From Pseudomonas mosselii (GTDB taxonomy: Bacteria > Pseudomonadota > Gammaproteobacteria > Pseudomonadales > Pseudomonadaceae): a stretch of DNA of 64,000 nucleotides. A model generated the notes under the pieces. That model worked only from the letters and a program-made list of their open reading frames with translations. It did not search any database and was not told the origin of the DNA. Position 1 is the first letter of the stretch. Each line of letters opens with the position of its first letter. The stretch lies in the NCBI RefSeq assembly GCF_003205295.1, contig NZ_QJRP01000009.1, positions 1 through 64,000 on the forward strand. Reading direction: 5' to 3'. Positions 1 through 7,961 of the stretch are shown piece by piece. A program made the translations under genes and the position numbers.

Positions 1-71
1 TCATGAACACTGCGGGCAGAAAGGCACTCTTCGATGAGTGCCTGCTTGAGTGCCAGGTTGTATTTCGTCAT
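1..71 (-). CDS. IS3-family transposase OrfA, N-terminal fragment
   Basis: The reading frame starts at ATG 71-69 and gives MTKYNLALKQALIEECL, followed by a few residues before the window edge. This resembles the N-terminus of the helix-turn-helix OrfA of IS3-family elements, which binds the terminal repeats. A strong Shine-Dalgarno (GGAGGG) lies a few bases upstream. Only about 23 codons are visible, so whether the element is intact cannot be judged. Confidence 0.65.
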   Translation of the reverse strand, partial: MTKYNLALKQALIEECLSARSVH

Positions 72-122
72 GGAACACCCTCCGGTTGGGGATCAGGTGT
101 CCAACTTTCGGGGGTCAGTTCA
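1..122 (-). mobile_element. End of an IS3-family (IS150-like) insertion sequence
   Basis: The stretch 98-122, read on the minus strand, starts TGAACTGACCCCCGAAAGTT, which is the usual TG-initiated terminal repeat of IS150-group IS3 elements. A transposase OrfA start follows about 50 bases further in, as expected. The element continues off the left edge, so only its 5' end is seen. The boundary at 122 is set by the TG...CA rule and was not confirmed by a target duplication, because the other end is outside the window. Confidence 0.75.
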
Positions 123-125
123 CGT

Positions 126-286
126 AAGGGCGGAAAGGTGACTTCGCGTCACCATGGCAAATGAATGCGCATATAATTTTCAAGACTCGTGCTTTAAAAG
201 TCAAAGTCAAAGTCGGTCGGTGCTGGTTTTAATCGTTATAAGTGCATTCATTTACGATGTCGACGCATAGTCACCTTTTCGCCCTT
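126..286. repeat. Long imperfect inverted repeat beside the IS end
   Basis: The arms 126-168 and 244-286 are reverse complements of each other over 43 bases with about seven mismatches and no gaps. The outer 18 bases (one mismatch) and the inner AAATGAATGC/GCATTCATTT are the best conserved parts. The 75-base AT-rich spacer contains three head-to-tail AAAGTC hexamers (from about 199). The arms begin four bases after the IS boundary. I see no gene inside. It could be a MITE-like remnant, a strong hairpin or an IS target structure. Confidence 0.6.
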
Positions 287-293
287 ACGGCGA

Positions 294-321
294 GTTCCTT
301 TTTGAAGGATCAAAAAGGAAC
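294..321. repeat. Perfect 10-bp inverted repeat in an apparent dispersed Pseudomonas element
   Basis: GTTCCTTTTT (294-303) and AAAAAGGAAC (312-321) flank an 8-base loop. The surrounding 270-540, with the same 'cgcccttacggcgagttcc' lead-in, resembles a recurring intergenic segment I associate with pseudomonads, but copy number cannot be checked here. The 330-540 stretch is GC-rich and contains no convincing coding sequence. Confidence 0.45.
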
Positions 322-559
322 CAAAAAATCCTCGCTCCATTCATCCGGCCCTCCGCTTCGCTCCGGGTCCCCTCACTCCGGCCTTGCTCCCGGGAGGACC
401 GCGCTGCAGGGCCCATCCTGGGCCCCAGCGCTTGACGGGCATCCATGCCCGTCACCTCCCTGCGCAAGGCCTGCGTTCGGCCTCCTGAAGTCGCGAAGTT
501 ACGGGCGGCGCCTGGGCTGACGCAGCTGTCGCTAGCGGGCTATGGGGCTAAACTTTTGA

Positions 560-601
<42 letters not shown>

Positions 602-716
602 TAGCGCTGAGCTTGCCTCGTTGGGACGCCGGCGTGTCTCAAGCCACCTTGAGCAAGGCCTCGACCAAATCTCCCTTACGCATGGTCGACACGTGGCATG
701 GTCGTTCTCCTCTGCG

Positions 717-1145
717 TCAGTGGGTCTGCCAGACACCGTTGTTGCGCTCACAATCGCTACGCGCCTGGCCCAGGCTCGGGGTGTCGTAGTAGTAGGTGAT
801 GATCCGCGCATCCTTGGGCACGGCAGGGCGGCTGGAGGGCTCGCCGCGCCCCGCGGCATCGGGATTGGCCAGGGTTTCCTGGGTCAGCGGCGCGATGCAG
901 CTGCCAACGCTGCCGTCGACACAACGCTCGACCCTGCGTTTCTGGCTGTTGAGCATCTCTTTGCTTTCATTGCTGCACGACCAGGCGATCGCTTCGGCGG
1001 GCATGTTGCCGTAGCTGTAGCAGGTGTGCTGCTGCACCGGTTTGACCGCCTCGCTGGACGAGCGGGTGACCACGTCGCAACCTTCGGCCAGCACCTGCCC
1101 GCTGGCCAAGGCGCCCAGCAGTGCCATACACAGAGCGAACCGCAT
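717..1145 (-). CDS. Small exported cysteine-containing protein of unknown function
   Basis: This 142-residue protein begins with a typical Sec signal peptide (MRFALCMALLGALASGQVLA, cleavage expected after residue 20). The mature part holds several cysteines (in EGCDVV, HTCYSY, WSCSN, ERCVDG, GSCIAP and SDCER), which suggests disulfides in the periplasm. There are no membrane segments and no catalytic motif I recognise. It lies 27 bases downstream of the ybhN-like gene on the same strand and could be the last gene of that operon. I do not recognise the family. Confidence 0.7.
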   Translation of the reverse strand: MRFALCMALLGALASGQVLAEGCDVVTRSSSEAVKPVQQHTCYSYGNMPAEAIAWSCSNESKEMLNSQKRRVERCVDGSVGSCIAPLTQETLANPDAAGRGEPSSRPAVPKDARIITYYYDTPSLGQARSDCERNNGVWQTH

Positions 1146-1172
1146 GATGTACCTCCCAGGCCCGAAGGCCCT

Positions 1173-2132
1173 TCAGCGCTTGTCGAGGGCCGGCCTGGCC
1201 TGTTGACGCAAGGCCTTGGCGCGCTTCTCGAGGATCAGGTAGGTGACCACCGCCAACAGCAGCGGAATCAGGTAGTACAACGTCCGATAACCCAGCAACG
1301 CGGCAACCAGCGTGCCCTGGCCGAGCTGGCCGTGGAGCAGGGCGAGGAACACGGCCTCCAGCACGCCGAGCCCGGCGGGAATATGCGCGACCACGCCCGC
1401 CACGCAGCTGATCAGCAATACGCCCAGCACCGAGGGATAGAACAGTTCCGGAGGCAGCAGCAGGTGGATCAACGCCGCCATCAAAGCCCAGTTGCTGGCC
1501 CCCAGGACCACCTGGCACAACGCCAGGCGCAGGCTTGGCAGGGTGACTTCGTGCCCACGCAGGTCCCACGTTCGCCGCTTGGCGAAGGCACAGGCGAACA
1601 GGTAAGCCAACCCGATCGCCACCATCAGGACGCCTATCAGACGCAGGCCGTCGGCGCCCACCGCCCAGCTTTGCGGCAACTTGACCAAGCCCAGGGCGAA
1701 TACCGTTCCGGCCAACAGCAGGTAACCCATCCAGTTGGTCAACAGGCCCAGGGTGAGGATGCGGGTGATGGTCGGGGTATCCAGCCCCAACCTGCTGTAC
1801 AGGCGATAACGCAGGGCCACGCCACCGACCCAGGTGGTGAAATTGAGGTTGAACGCATAGCAGACGAACGCCACCGGCAGCACCTGGCGGGCCGGCAGGC
1901 GGTGGCCGGTGTAGGCGCGGGCGAGCAGGTCGTAGCTGGCGAACACCAGGTAGCTGCACAGGGCCAGCAGCAACCCCAGTGCCAGGGTCGAGGGTCGGTA
2001 GGCCAGCAGTGACTGGCGCACTTCGTTCCAGTCCAGGTTACGTGCCAGGGTGAACAGCAGCACCGGGATCAGCACCAGGAACAGCACGGTCAGCAGGCGT
2101 TTGCCCCAGGTCTTCCAGCGTGGCGTGGCCAT
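1173..2132 (-). CDS. ybhN: YbhN/LPG synthase TM-domain family membrane protein (UPF0104)
   Basis: This is a 319-residue inner-membrane protein with about eight hydrophobic segments. The first is LLTVLFLVLIPVLLFTLA near residue 14, and the internal NLNFTTWVGG and AHIPAGLGVLEA stretches are typical of the lysylphosphatidylglycerol-synthetase TM region (UPF0104) family. The soluble LPG synthase domain is absent, so aminoacyl-lipid synthesis is not implied. The start at 2132 overlaps the clsB stop by one base (TGATG), which implies translational coupling. The order ybhP-clsB-ybhN is the same as in Escherichia coli, where the cluster is tied to cardiolipin metabolism. Confidence 0.85.
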   Translation of the reverse strand: MATPRWKTWGKRLLTVLFLVLIPVLLFTLARNLDWNEVRQSLLAYRPSTLALGLLLALCSYLVFASYDLLARAYTGHRLPARQVLPVAFVCYAFNLNFTTWVGGVALRYRLYSRLGLDTPTITRILTLGLLTNWMGYLLLAGTVFALGLVKLPQSWAVGADGLRLIGVLMVAIGLAYLFACAFAKRRTWDLRGHEVTLPSLRLALCQVVLGASNWALMAALIHLLLPPELFYPSVLGVLLISCVAGVVAHIPAGLGVLEAVFLALLHGQLGQGTLVAALLGYRTLYYLIPLLLAVVTYLILEKRAKALRQQARPALDKR

Positions 2133-3334
2133 CAGGTCTTGCCCCCGTGGTAGTCGGCCGGGGCGTCGCTGTCGGCTTGCAGCGATTGCAGGCGTTGCCG
2201 GTGGGCCGGGAACCAGCCGGCGATGCGTGGGAAATAGCGGGTGATGTGGAAACCCAGGAAGATCAACGGCGCACGCCACCAGTAGCCGCGCACCATGCGC
2301 TCCAGGGTCACGGTCTTGCAGTGCTTGCGGGTCAGCTCGCTCAAGTGCTGGTAGAGACCGTCGTTGAACGCCCGGTCGCGGATCAGCAGGTTGGCTTCGA
2401 GGTTGAACGACAGGCTCAGCGGGTCGAGGTTGCTCGAGCCCACAGTGGACCAGTCGTCATCCACCAGCGCCACCTTGCCGTGCAGCGGACGCTGGCAGTA
2501 CTCGTGGATGCGCACATCGTCGCGCAGCAGGTAGTTGTAGAGCAGTCGCGAGAGCGCGCGTACCCAGCGCATGTCCGGTTGCCCCTGGAGGATCAGCGTC
2601 ACCTCGACCCCGCGCCGGGCGGCGTTGCGCAGTTCGCGCAGCAGGCGATAGCCGGGGAAGAAGTAGGCGTTGGCCACGACGATACGTTGCTTGGCTTCAC
2701 GGAAGACCTGCAGGTAGCTGACCTCGATATCGTTGCGATGGCGCCGGTTGTCGCGTTCCACCAGCACGGCGCTGGCCGGGCCTGCGGTGGTGCAGGTCGG
2801 CTGGATCTGGCTGGCGGCGTCCAGCACGGGTGCGAGCATACGGCACGAGGAAGCGTGCACCTGAGCCACCACCGGGCCGACGACTTCGACGGCGTAGTCC
2901 TGCTTGGCCTGCGGACCGAAATCGCCGAGGTGGTCGGCGCTGTAGTTGATACCGCCAATGAACGCGCGCTGCCCGTCGATCACCAGGATCTTGCGGTGCA
3001 GGCGGCGGAACAGGTTGGTGCGCATGCCGGCCAGTCGGGGTTGCGGATCGAACGAATGGAAACGCACCCCGGCCTCGGTCATCGAGGCGATGAAGTCGTC
3101 GGGCAGGTCCGCGGTGCCGTAGCCGTCCACCGCCACCTCGACCCGCACCCCGCGCTGCGCGGCGTCGACCAGAGCCTGGCGCAAGGGTTGGCCGACCTTG
3201 TCGTCGTAGATGATGAAGGTCTCCAGGAGGATCTCCTCCTGTGCCTGGGCCATGGCCTCGAACACGCGCGGGTAGTACTGCTCGCCATTGATCAGCAGTT
3301 CGACACGGTTGCCGTCGCTCCAGGACTGTTTCAT
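2132..3334 (-). CDS. clsB: Cardiolipin synthase B-type phospholipase D protein
   Basis: This is a 400-residue phosphatidyltransferase of the phospholipase D superfamily, which joins phosphatidyl groups to make cardiolipin. It has two HKD motifs: HRKILVIDGQRAFIGG in the N-terminal half and HGKVALVDDDWSTVGSSN in the C-terminal half, each with the catalytic His and Lys. Length and layout fit ClsB rather than ClsA, which carries N-terminal membrane helices. The start MKQSW at 3334 is preferred over an in-frame start 16 codons upstream because it makes a four-base ATGA overlap with the upstream nuclease-like gene. Confidence 0.9.
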   Translation of the reverse strand: MKQSWSDGNRVELLINGEQYYPRVFEAMAQAQEEILLETFIIYDDKVGQPLRQALVDAAQRGVRVEVAVDGYGTADLPDDFIASMTEAGVRFHSFDPQPRLAGMRTNLFRRLHRKILVIDGQRAFIGGINYSADHLGDFGPQAKQDYAVEVVGPVVAQVHASSCRMLAPVLDAASQIQPTCTTAGPASAVLVERDNRRHRNDIEVSYLQVFREAKQRIVVANAYFFPGYRLLRELRNAARRGVEVTLILQGQPDMRWVRALSRLLYNYLLRDDVRIHEYCQRPLHGKVALVDDDWSTVGSSNLDPLSLSFNLEANLLIRDRAFNDGLYQHLSELTRKHCKTVTLERMVRGYWWRAPLIFLGFHITRYFPRIAGWFPAHRQRLQSLQADSDAPADYHGGKT

Positions 3335-4104
3335 AGCGTCACCTGCGCCACCAGTGGGGCATGGTCGGAGAGGTGTGACCACGGGTATCTGGACAACACC
3401 CGCGCCTCGCAGGCCTGAGCATTGCGCAGATAGATGCGATCCAGGCGCAGCAGCGGCAGGCGGGCGGGAAAGCTGCGCGCTGGTTTGCCAAAGGCTTCGC
3501 GCAGATGGCCCGACAGTCGGGCATCCGCTTTCAGGCGCCAGTCGTTGAAGTCGCCAGCGACGATGACCGGCTCGTCCGGCGGCAGGCTGTCGAGCAACGC
3601 CAGCAGCAGGCCGACCTGGCGCTGACGATGGTCTTCGCGCAGCCCCAGGTGAACGCAGATCGCGTGCACCTGCTCATGGCCGGGCACTTCGAGGAGGCAG
3701 TGCAATAGACCGCGCTCCTCGTTGCCGTGGATCGTGACGTCGAGGTTGTCGTGGGCGCGGATCGGAAACTTGGACAGCAGGGCGTTGCCATGGTCGCCAT
3801 GGGGATAGACCGCGTTGCGCCCGTAGGCGAACTGCGGCCACATGCTGTCGGCGAGAAATTCGTACTGAGGGGTCTGCGGCCAGGTGGGGTGGCGCTCGGC
3901 ATGCTGTTGATGGCTGCCGTGGACCTCCTGCAGAAACACCAGGTCGGCGCCTGTCGAGCGGACCGCCTCGCGCAGCTCCGGCAGGATGAAACGGCGGTTG
4001 AACAGGGTAAAGCCCTTGTGCACGTTGAGGGTCAGCACCGTCAGGCGGTGCACGGCGCTGACCTTATCGATGATGCAGCGGGGGGCGGGCAGGGTCCCGT
4101 TCAT
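3331..4104 (-). CDS. ybhP: Endonuclease/exonuclease/phosphatase family protein (YbhP-like)
   Basis: This 257-residue protein has the DNase I-like metal-dependent phosphoesterase fold. Visible motifs are LTLNVHKGF near the N-terminus, the metal-binding Glu in LVFLQEVHG, the VIVAGDFNDW motif and the terminal LSDHAPLVAQV with the catalytic Asp-His pair. The start at 4104 has AGGGGG upstream; longer in-frame extensions upstream look non-coding. It is the first gene of the operon with clsB and the ybhN homologue, so a phospholipid-related substrate is plausible, although the family also cuts nucleic acids. Confidence 0.85.
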   Translation of the reverse strand: MNGTLPAPRCIIDKVSAVHRLTVLTLNVHKGFTLFNRRFILPELREAVRSTGADLVFLQEVHGSHQQHAERHPTWPQTPQYEFLADSMWPQFAYGRNAVYPHGDHGNALLSKFPIRAHDNLDVTIHGNEERGLLHCLLEVPGHEQVHAICVHLGLREDHRQRQVGLLLALLDSLPPDEPVIVAGDFNDWRLKADARLSGHLREAFGKPARSFPARLPLLRLDRIYLRNAQACEARVLSRYPWSHLSDHAPLVAQVTL

Positions 4105-4339
4105 AGCGCCCCCTGGCACAGTCCCCTGGGGTAGAAGCCCTTGCGCCATGGGCCATAGCGCCAACTGGAAATACCAATGCGGATCTCGCTCACGAGGGCT
4201 TCCTACGTTCGTGTACTTATCAGTAGCGACCGGTAGCGGAGCGAGAGGGTTCAGCAGGATTGACGAGTGGCGCTGGCTGGGAAACCGGTTCACCGCTGGC
4301 TGATGACCATGCTGCACCAAGGTGTCGTCATCCGTCGGA

Positions 4340-4471
4340 TTATTCCTCGGGTGGCACCTGGCCTTCCGGCCAGTCGGGTACCTCATGTTCCGGAGCGGGC
4401 GTTGGGACCTTTTCGCCGGGATCGTGCGGTACTTCATCGACATAAGGGTCTGGATGGTTGGGGTCGATCAT
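4340..4471 (-). CDS. Small acidic proline-rich protein
   Basis: This 43-residue protein starts MIDPNHPDPYVDEVPHDPGE and ends PEEstop, and is dominated by Pro, Asp and Glu. It has no signal peptide or membrane segment. It is supported by a good ribosome-binding site (GAGGTAA, about five bases before the ATG) and a protein-like composition with no rare-codon runs. The function is unknown. The composition resembles the other small hydrophilic proteins in this stretch, which suggests a shared stress-related role. The 235 bases between it and the ybhP-like gene hold no other gene I can support. Confidence 0.6.
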   Translation of the reverse strand: MIDPNHPDPYVDEVPHDPGEKVPTPAPEHEVPDWPEGQVPPEE

Positions 4472-4537
4472 GGTTGTTACCTCGTCAAAGCATTCGCGGC
4501 CTCACATACCGGCAGGACCGGAACCGTTCGATACGAT

Positions 4538-4561
4538 CCAGGGCGAACGCTGTCGCCCTGG
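4538..4561. other. 9-bp perfect hairpin between two small genes
   Basis: CCAGGGCGA and TCGCCCTGG pair around a six-base loop. It sits 17 bases beyond the stop of the minus-strand gene at 4578 and 67 bases upstream of the next one. There is no U-tract on either strand, so it is at best a weak terminator or an RNA-stabilising structure. Confidence 0.4.
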
Positions 4562-4577
4562 TTGGACCCCTTCGGAA

Positions 4578-4874
4578 TCAGCGTTCCTTGTCCATGCCCT
4601 GGTCTTGGTCGCGTTGTTGACCACCGACTTTTCCAGTGTCGGTAAGGTTCTTCCTGTCATCAGGCTGTTCCACCGATTGCCCGCCTTGTCGCCCGGTATC
4701 CTGGGACTGCGCCCAATCCTTGTCGGTCTTGTCCTCAGGCCGTTGACCGCCTTGCTGGCCGCCTTTCTGCCGGTCGGTCATGTCGCCTGCTGCGCCGTGG
4801 CCGCCTTGTTGGCCGGCGTTGCCCATATTGTTGTCGGCGCTACGGTCGCCGCCCTTGTCCTGATTGTTAGCCAT
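4578..4874 (-). CDS. Small Gly/Gln/Asp-rich hydrophilic protein
   Basis: This is a 98-residue, very hydrophilic protein (MANNQDKGGDRSADNN...) with repeated GGQ and DK/DR patterns such as QKGGQQGGQR. It has almost no hydrophobic core, no signal peptide and no membrane helix. The composition is like hydrophilin or stress-protectant proteins; this is inference from composition only. The start is backed by AGAGGTAA ten bases upstream. It lies in the cluster of small genes that includes the KGG-repeat protein at 6379. Confidence 0.7.
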   Translation of the reverse strand: MANNQDKGGDRSADNNMGNAGQQGGHGAAGDMTDRQKGGQQGGQRPEDKTDKDWAQSQDTGRQGGQSVEQPDDRKNLTDTGKVGGQQRDQDQGMDKER

Positions 4875-5134
4875 GATGGCTTACCTCTGGTCGAACACAG
4901 GAAGGTCTGTGTTCAGTTATGACTGGGCTGTCAGTCATCGCAGTAAAAATATTCTCGGTTTTTCGGACCAGTTGCCTGAAGGACCGCGAGGCAAATATTT
5001 AGCGGGTGAACAACAGCAGTGCAGGGAGGCGCCCTGCACTGTGAGAACACCTGCCGAAGGGGGCGAGAAAAACCGGAACTTTGCCCGCCTTGTGGGTCTC
5101 CACCGCATGCCAGCGTGCAAATCGAGGTGAGTCC

Positions 5135-5263
5135 ATGAACAGCGACAACGATACCGACGACAATCGACCACAATCCCCGGTGCAACCGGAGGATGACGAG
5201 CCGCAGGTGCAATCAGACGACCCGGACATAGGCCAGCCTGGCGAAACCGGGCAACCGGCCTGA
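5135..5263 (+). CDS. Small acidic protein upstream of the permease-like gene
   Basis: This 42-residue, strongly acidic protein (MNSDNDTDDNRPQSPVQPED...) is rich in Asp, Glu, Gln and Pro and probably unfolded. The start is chosen by the GAGGTGA site seven bases upstream; 18 codons of in-frame extension would lack one. It is followed after 13 bases by the iron-permease-like gene and is probably cotranscribed with it and the ClpP-like gene. The function is unknown. Confidence 0.6.
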   Translation: MNSDNDTDDNRPQSPVQPEDDEPQVQSDDPDIGQPGETGQPA

Positions 5264-5276
5264 AGGAGATCCAGCC

Positions 5277-5672
5277 ATGAAATTCGACCGGTTTGCCCAA
5301 TGGCTGGCCAACCACAGTGGACGCCCGGTGACCTTCGCCATTGCCTTGATGCTGATCATCGCCTGGGGAGTGAGCGGGCCGTTGTTCCACTTCAACGACA
5401 CCTGGCAACTGGTGATCAACACCTCGACCACGATCATCACTTTCCTCATGGTGTTCCTAATCCAGAACACCCAGAACCGCGACAACGATGAGTTGCACAT
5501 CAAGATCGACGAGCTGCTGCGCACCACCAAGCGGGCGCACAAGGCACTGCTCGACCTCGAGGACATGGGGCCGGCTGAACTGCATGCGCTGCGCAAGCAT
5601 TACCAGCAGATGGGCGAGCACGACCCGGCGACGCCGGGCAGTGACGCTGTGGAAAAGAACACGCCTGACTGA
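5277..5672 (+). CDS. Low-affinity iron permease family membrane protein
   Basis: This 131-residue protein has two transmembrane helices (about residues 18-38, TFAIALMLIIAWGVSG, and 46-64, LVINTSTTIITFLMVFLIQN), followed by a soluble tail starting NTQNRDNDELHIKIDEL. This layout is characteristic of the bacterial proteins grouped with the fungal low-affinity iron permease domain (PF04120). In bacteria the domain is short and transport has rarely been shown, so the name describes the family only. It sits between the small acidic protein and the ClpP-like gene with 14-base spacing. Confidence 0.85.
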   Translation: MKFDRFAQWLANHSGRPVTFAIALMLIIAWGVSGPLFHFNDTWQLVINTSTTIITFLMVFLIQNTQNRDNDELHIKIDELLRTTKRAHKALLDLEDMGPAELHALRKHYQQMGEHDPATPGSDAVEKNTPD

Positions 5673-5686
5673 CCCTGGAGGACGAC

Positions 5687-6238
5687 ATGGCCAGACACAT
5701 CATCCACTACACCGGCCCGATCAACTCCGCGACCTGCGGCAACCTGATCAATACCTGCTCCAAGGCCCTGCAACAGGACGCCGAGGTATTGCAGCTGAAC
5801 ATCGCCACCATGGGCGGCGAATGCAGCTACGGCTTCACCCTGTACAACTTCCTGCGCGCCTTGCCGGTGCCGGTGCATACCCACAACCTGGGCACGGTCG
5901 AGTCGATGGGCAACATCCTGTTCCTGGCCGGCGTTCATCGTACGGCCTGTGCCTGCAGCAAGTTCCTGTTCCATCCCTTCCATTGGACCTTGCACGGCTC
6001 GGTGGACCATGCGCGCATGGCCGAGTACGCCATGAGCCTGGACTACGACCTGCGCCTGTATGCGCAGATCGTCGCCGAGCGCACCGAAGGCGCCAGCGAC
6101 GTGCTCGACGTGCCGCGCTACCTGATGGCCTATCCGCGTATCCTGGCGCCGCAGGAGGCGCTGGCCAGCGGGATGATCCATGCCATCGACGAGTTGCCGA
6201 TCGCTGCGGATGCGGTGCAATGGAGCGTACATGCGTGA
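5687..6238 (+). CDS. ClpP-like serine peptidase (orphan, S14/SppA clan)
   Basis: This 183-residue protein has the ClpP crotonase-like fold. It shows a Gly-Gly turn (MGGECSYGF, residues 42-50), a catalytic-Ser-like motif GTVESMGNILF with Ser73, and a His in FLFHPFHW (His96), at the spacing seen in ClpP (ASMG ... MIHQP). It is shorter than housekeeping ClpP and sits away from clpX, so it is an accessory member, perhaps processing its own targets. The ATG follows CTGGAGGACGAC. It is likely cotranscribed with the permease-like gene. Confidence 0.75.
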   Translation: MARHIIHYTGPINSATCGNLINTCSKALQQDAEVLQLNIATMGGECSYGFTLYNFLRALPVPVHTHNLGTVESMGNILFLAGVHRTACACSKFLFHPFHWTLHGSVDHARMAEYAMSLDYDLRLYAQIVAERTEGASDVLDVPRYLMAYPRILAPQEALASGMIHAIDELPIAADAVQWSVHA

Positions 6239-6378
6239 GGCGGCACACCTCAGGCGCTGATTGCCGTTAGTCAGAACGCGACGAGAACCAATGAGCTGTC
6301 GCGAATCTCGACAACTCATAACTGTTGCACGGTGGCACTGTCTGCCACGTCCAACCAATACGTAGAAGGAGACACGTC

Positions 6379-6588
6379 ATGGCTCGTGACCCAGACCAGA
6401 CCGGCCGGCGCGGCGGTACCAAGCAAACCAATCCCGGCAACTTCGCCAACGACCGCGAGCGGGCATCCCGTGCAGGTCAGAAGGGCGGCCGCAACTCAGG
6501 CGGTAACTTTGCCAATGACCGGGCTCGTGCCTCCGAGGCGGGCCGCAAGGGGGGGCGCAACAGCCATGGGGGCGGCAGCGGTTCGTAA
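6379..6588 (+). CDS. KGG-repeat stress-induced protein
   Basis: This 69-residue basic hydrophilic protein has two copies of the con-10/GsiB-type KGG motif: GNFANDRERASRAGQKGGRN and GNFANDRARASEAGRKGGRN. Such proteins (PF10685) accumulate in stationary phase, desiccation or spores in other organisms, and their biochemical action is not settled. The start is set by AAGGAG nine bases upstream. It sits alone on the plus strand after a 140-base gap that probably holds its promoter. Confidence 0.88.
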   Translation: MARDPDQTGRRGGTKQTNPGNFANDRERASRAGQKGGRNSGGNFANDRARASEAGRKGGRNSHGGGSGS

Positions 6589-6692
6589 CAGGCTGGCCCT
6601 CCCTTCACAGTGTCGGACAATTTTTTTGAATTTTCATGGAGCACCGCGATCAGTCAGAGAGTCATCCATGGAGAAGAGGAGGGCCAGCGGCA

Positions 6693-6914
6693 ATGCCAAG
6701 TCCCCAGCTATTTACCATTGAATATCGGCTGCACGGAGAGCCGCGGCGGTTCATCATCCGCCAGGAGCACATGGACAACGCCGAGGCCTGGCACTGGGCC
6801 AGTTGCGACGCGGGGTTGGGGATCATCCCGAAGTTTGGGCGGGAAAAGATCAAGAAGGTCAGCCGGCCGATGGCCGAGCGGCATGGCATCACGGATGTGC
6901 ACTGGCGGGTCTGA
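6693..6914 (+). CDS. Small conserved Pseudomonas protein (DUF6555-like)
   Basis: This 73-residue protein (MPSPQLFTIEYRLHGEPRRF...) has the pattern HGEPRRFIIRQ...AWHWASCDAG...KKVSRPMAE...ITDVHWRV and no signal peptide. I associate this pattern with a short Pseudomonas-restricted domain (DUF6555), but the assignment is from memory and tentative. The start at 6693 has GGAGG further upstream; 19 codons of in-frame extension look non-coding. The function is unknown. Confidence 0.55.
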   Translation: MPSPQLFTIEYRLHGEPRRFIIRQEHMDNAEAWHWASCDAGLGIIPKFGREKIKKVSRPMAERHGITDVHWRV

Positions 6915-6959
6915 CCCGCTCCTTCGGTAAGGTATCGGCCCTTTGGGCGCGGGCAGTCT

Positions 6960-7127
6960 TCAAGCCCCGGATTCCGGATCACTGGCCGGTACACCGGGGC
7001 GATTCTCTTCCTCGGTCAGGTTGGGATCGGTATCCGGGTCGTCGGCCTGGTCATTGCGTCGGTCAGGCTCCAGTTCCGGCCAGTCGCTCTGCACGTCACC
7101 ACCACCCATCCAATGTTTCTCGTTCAT
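6960..7127 (-). CDS. Small acidic protein
   Basis: This 55-residue acidic protein (MNEKHWMGGGDVQSDWPELE...) is rich in Asp, Glu and Pro. An ATG six codons earlier is possible, but the chosen one follows GAGGATGCCGAC, a better-placed ribosome-binding site. It has no membrane or signal features. It lies convergent to the DUF6555-like gene, 45 bases away, and resembles the other small acidic proteins at 4340 and 5135. The function is unknown. Confidence 0.55.
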   Translation of the reverse strand: MNEKHWMGGGDVQSDWPELEPDRRNDQADDPDTDPNLTEEENRPGVPASDPESGA

Positions 7128-7239
7128 GTCGGCATCCTCGTTCAACGCGTGAGGCGGATTAATCCGCTCCTCGTGAATTGGGATCGTGCAGCGGCATGGG
7201 AAGGTCTATTTCATTCGATCCTTGGCGACAAGCGGTCCC

Positions 7240-7881
7240 TCAGTTTCCGGAATACTTCACCGCCGCCGCCGTGCGGGTCGGTACATTGAGGGTCTTGAGC
7301 AGCGAAGACACATGGATACGCACGGTAAACGGCGAGATATCCAGCGCCCGTGCGATCTCCTTGTTGGTCTTGCCCTGGGCGATCAGGCGCAGCACATCCT
7401 GCTGGCGGTGGGTGAGCTGTTCCAGTTCGCTGGAGGCCCCCAGTTGCGGCAGCAGACCACTGGGCAGGTAGTTGACCACCACCTCGCCGGCGCGGATGGC
7501 GAGGATGGCCGCGCCGATTTCCGCAGGGCTGACGCTCTTGCCGATAAAGCCATCGACACCGGCGGCCATGACTTCGCAGATCACCTCCGGGTCGTCGACC
7601 ATCGACACCACGATCAGCGTGGTGCGCGGCAGCTGCCGGCGCAGCTCGGCGAGGCGGCCGATGCAGGTAAGGCCGGGAAAGCGCAGGTCGAGGATCAGGG
7701 TGTCGGGGGTGGCGCCCAAGGTGGCCAGGCGCAGCACGTCGGCCAGGCTGCCGGCTTCCTCCAGCCGGGCTTCGGGCAGGATTCGCCGCACGGTATTGAC
7801 CATGGCTTCCCTGAACAGCGGGTGGTCATCTGCCACGATGATGCGACAACTCACGTCGAGGAACTCCCTGTCGTCCGACAC
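7240..7881 (-). CDS. LuxR/NarL-type response regulator
   Basis: This 213-residue regulator has an N-terminal receiver domain (acidic pocket VADDHPLF; phosphoacceptor Asp65 in LILDLRFPG; Lys in GFIGKSVSP) and a C-terminal LuxR-type helix-turn-helix (LTHRQQDVLRLIAQGKTNKE, residues about 150-213). It is divergent from the hybrid sensor kinase at 7962 with 80 bases between them, so the pair is the obvious cognate system. Divergent promoters in this gap could be self-regulated. The target genes are unknown. Confidence 0.9.
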   Translation of the reverse strand: MSDDREFLDVSCRIIVADDHPLFREAMVNTVRRILPEARLEEAGSLADVLRLATLGATPDTLILDLRFPGLTCIGRLAELRRQLPRTTLIVVSMVDDPEVICEVMAAGVDGFIGKSVSPAEIGAAILAIRAGEVVVNYLPSGLLPQLGASSELEQLTHRQQDVLRLIAQGKTNKEIARALDISPFTVRIHVSSLLKTLNVPTRTAAAVKYSGN

Positions 7882-7961
7882 ATGCTAATTTAGCAGTCAA
7901 CTGTGGCATTTTCCCATGATGCATGCCGCAAATGCCGACTGGCGCACAAGGACGTTACCCC

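Noticed and set aside
621..2012. 463-codon plus-strand frame
   Set aside because: Antisense to the exported protein and the ybhN-like gene, with His/Gln/Gly-rich composition typical of a GC-rich shadow frame.
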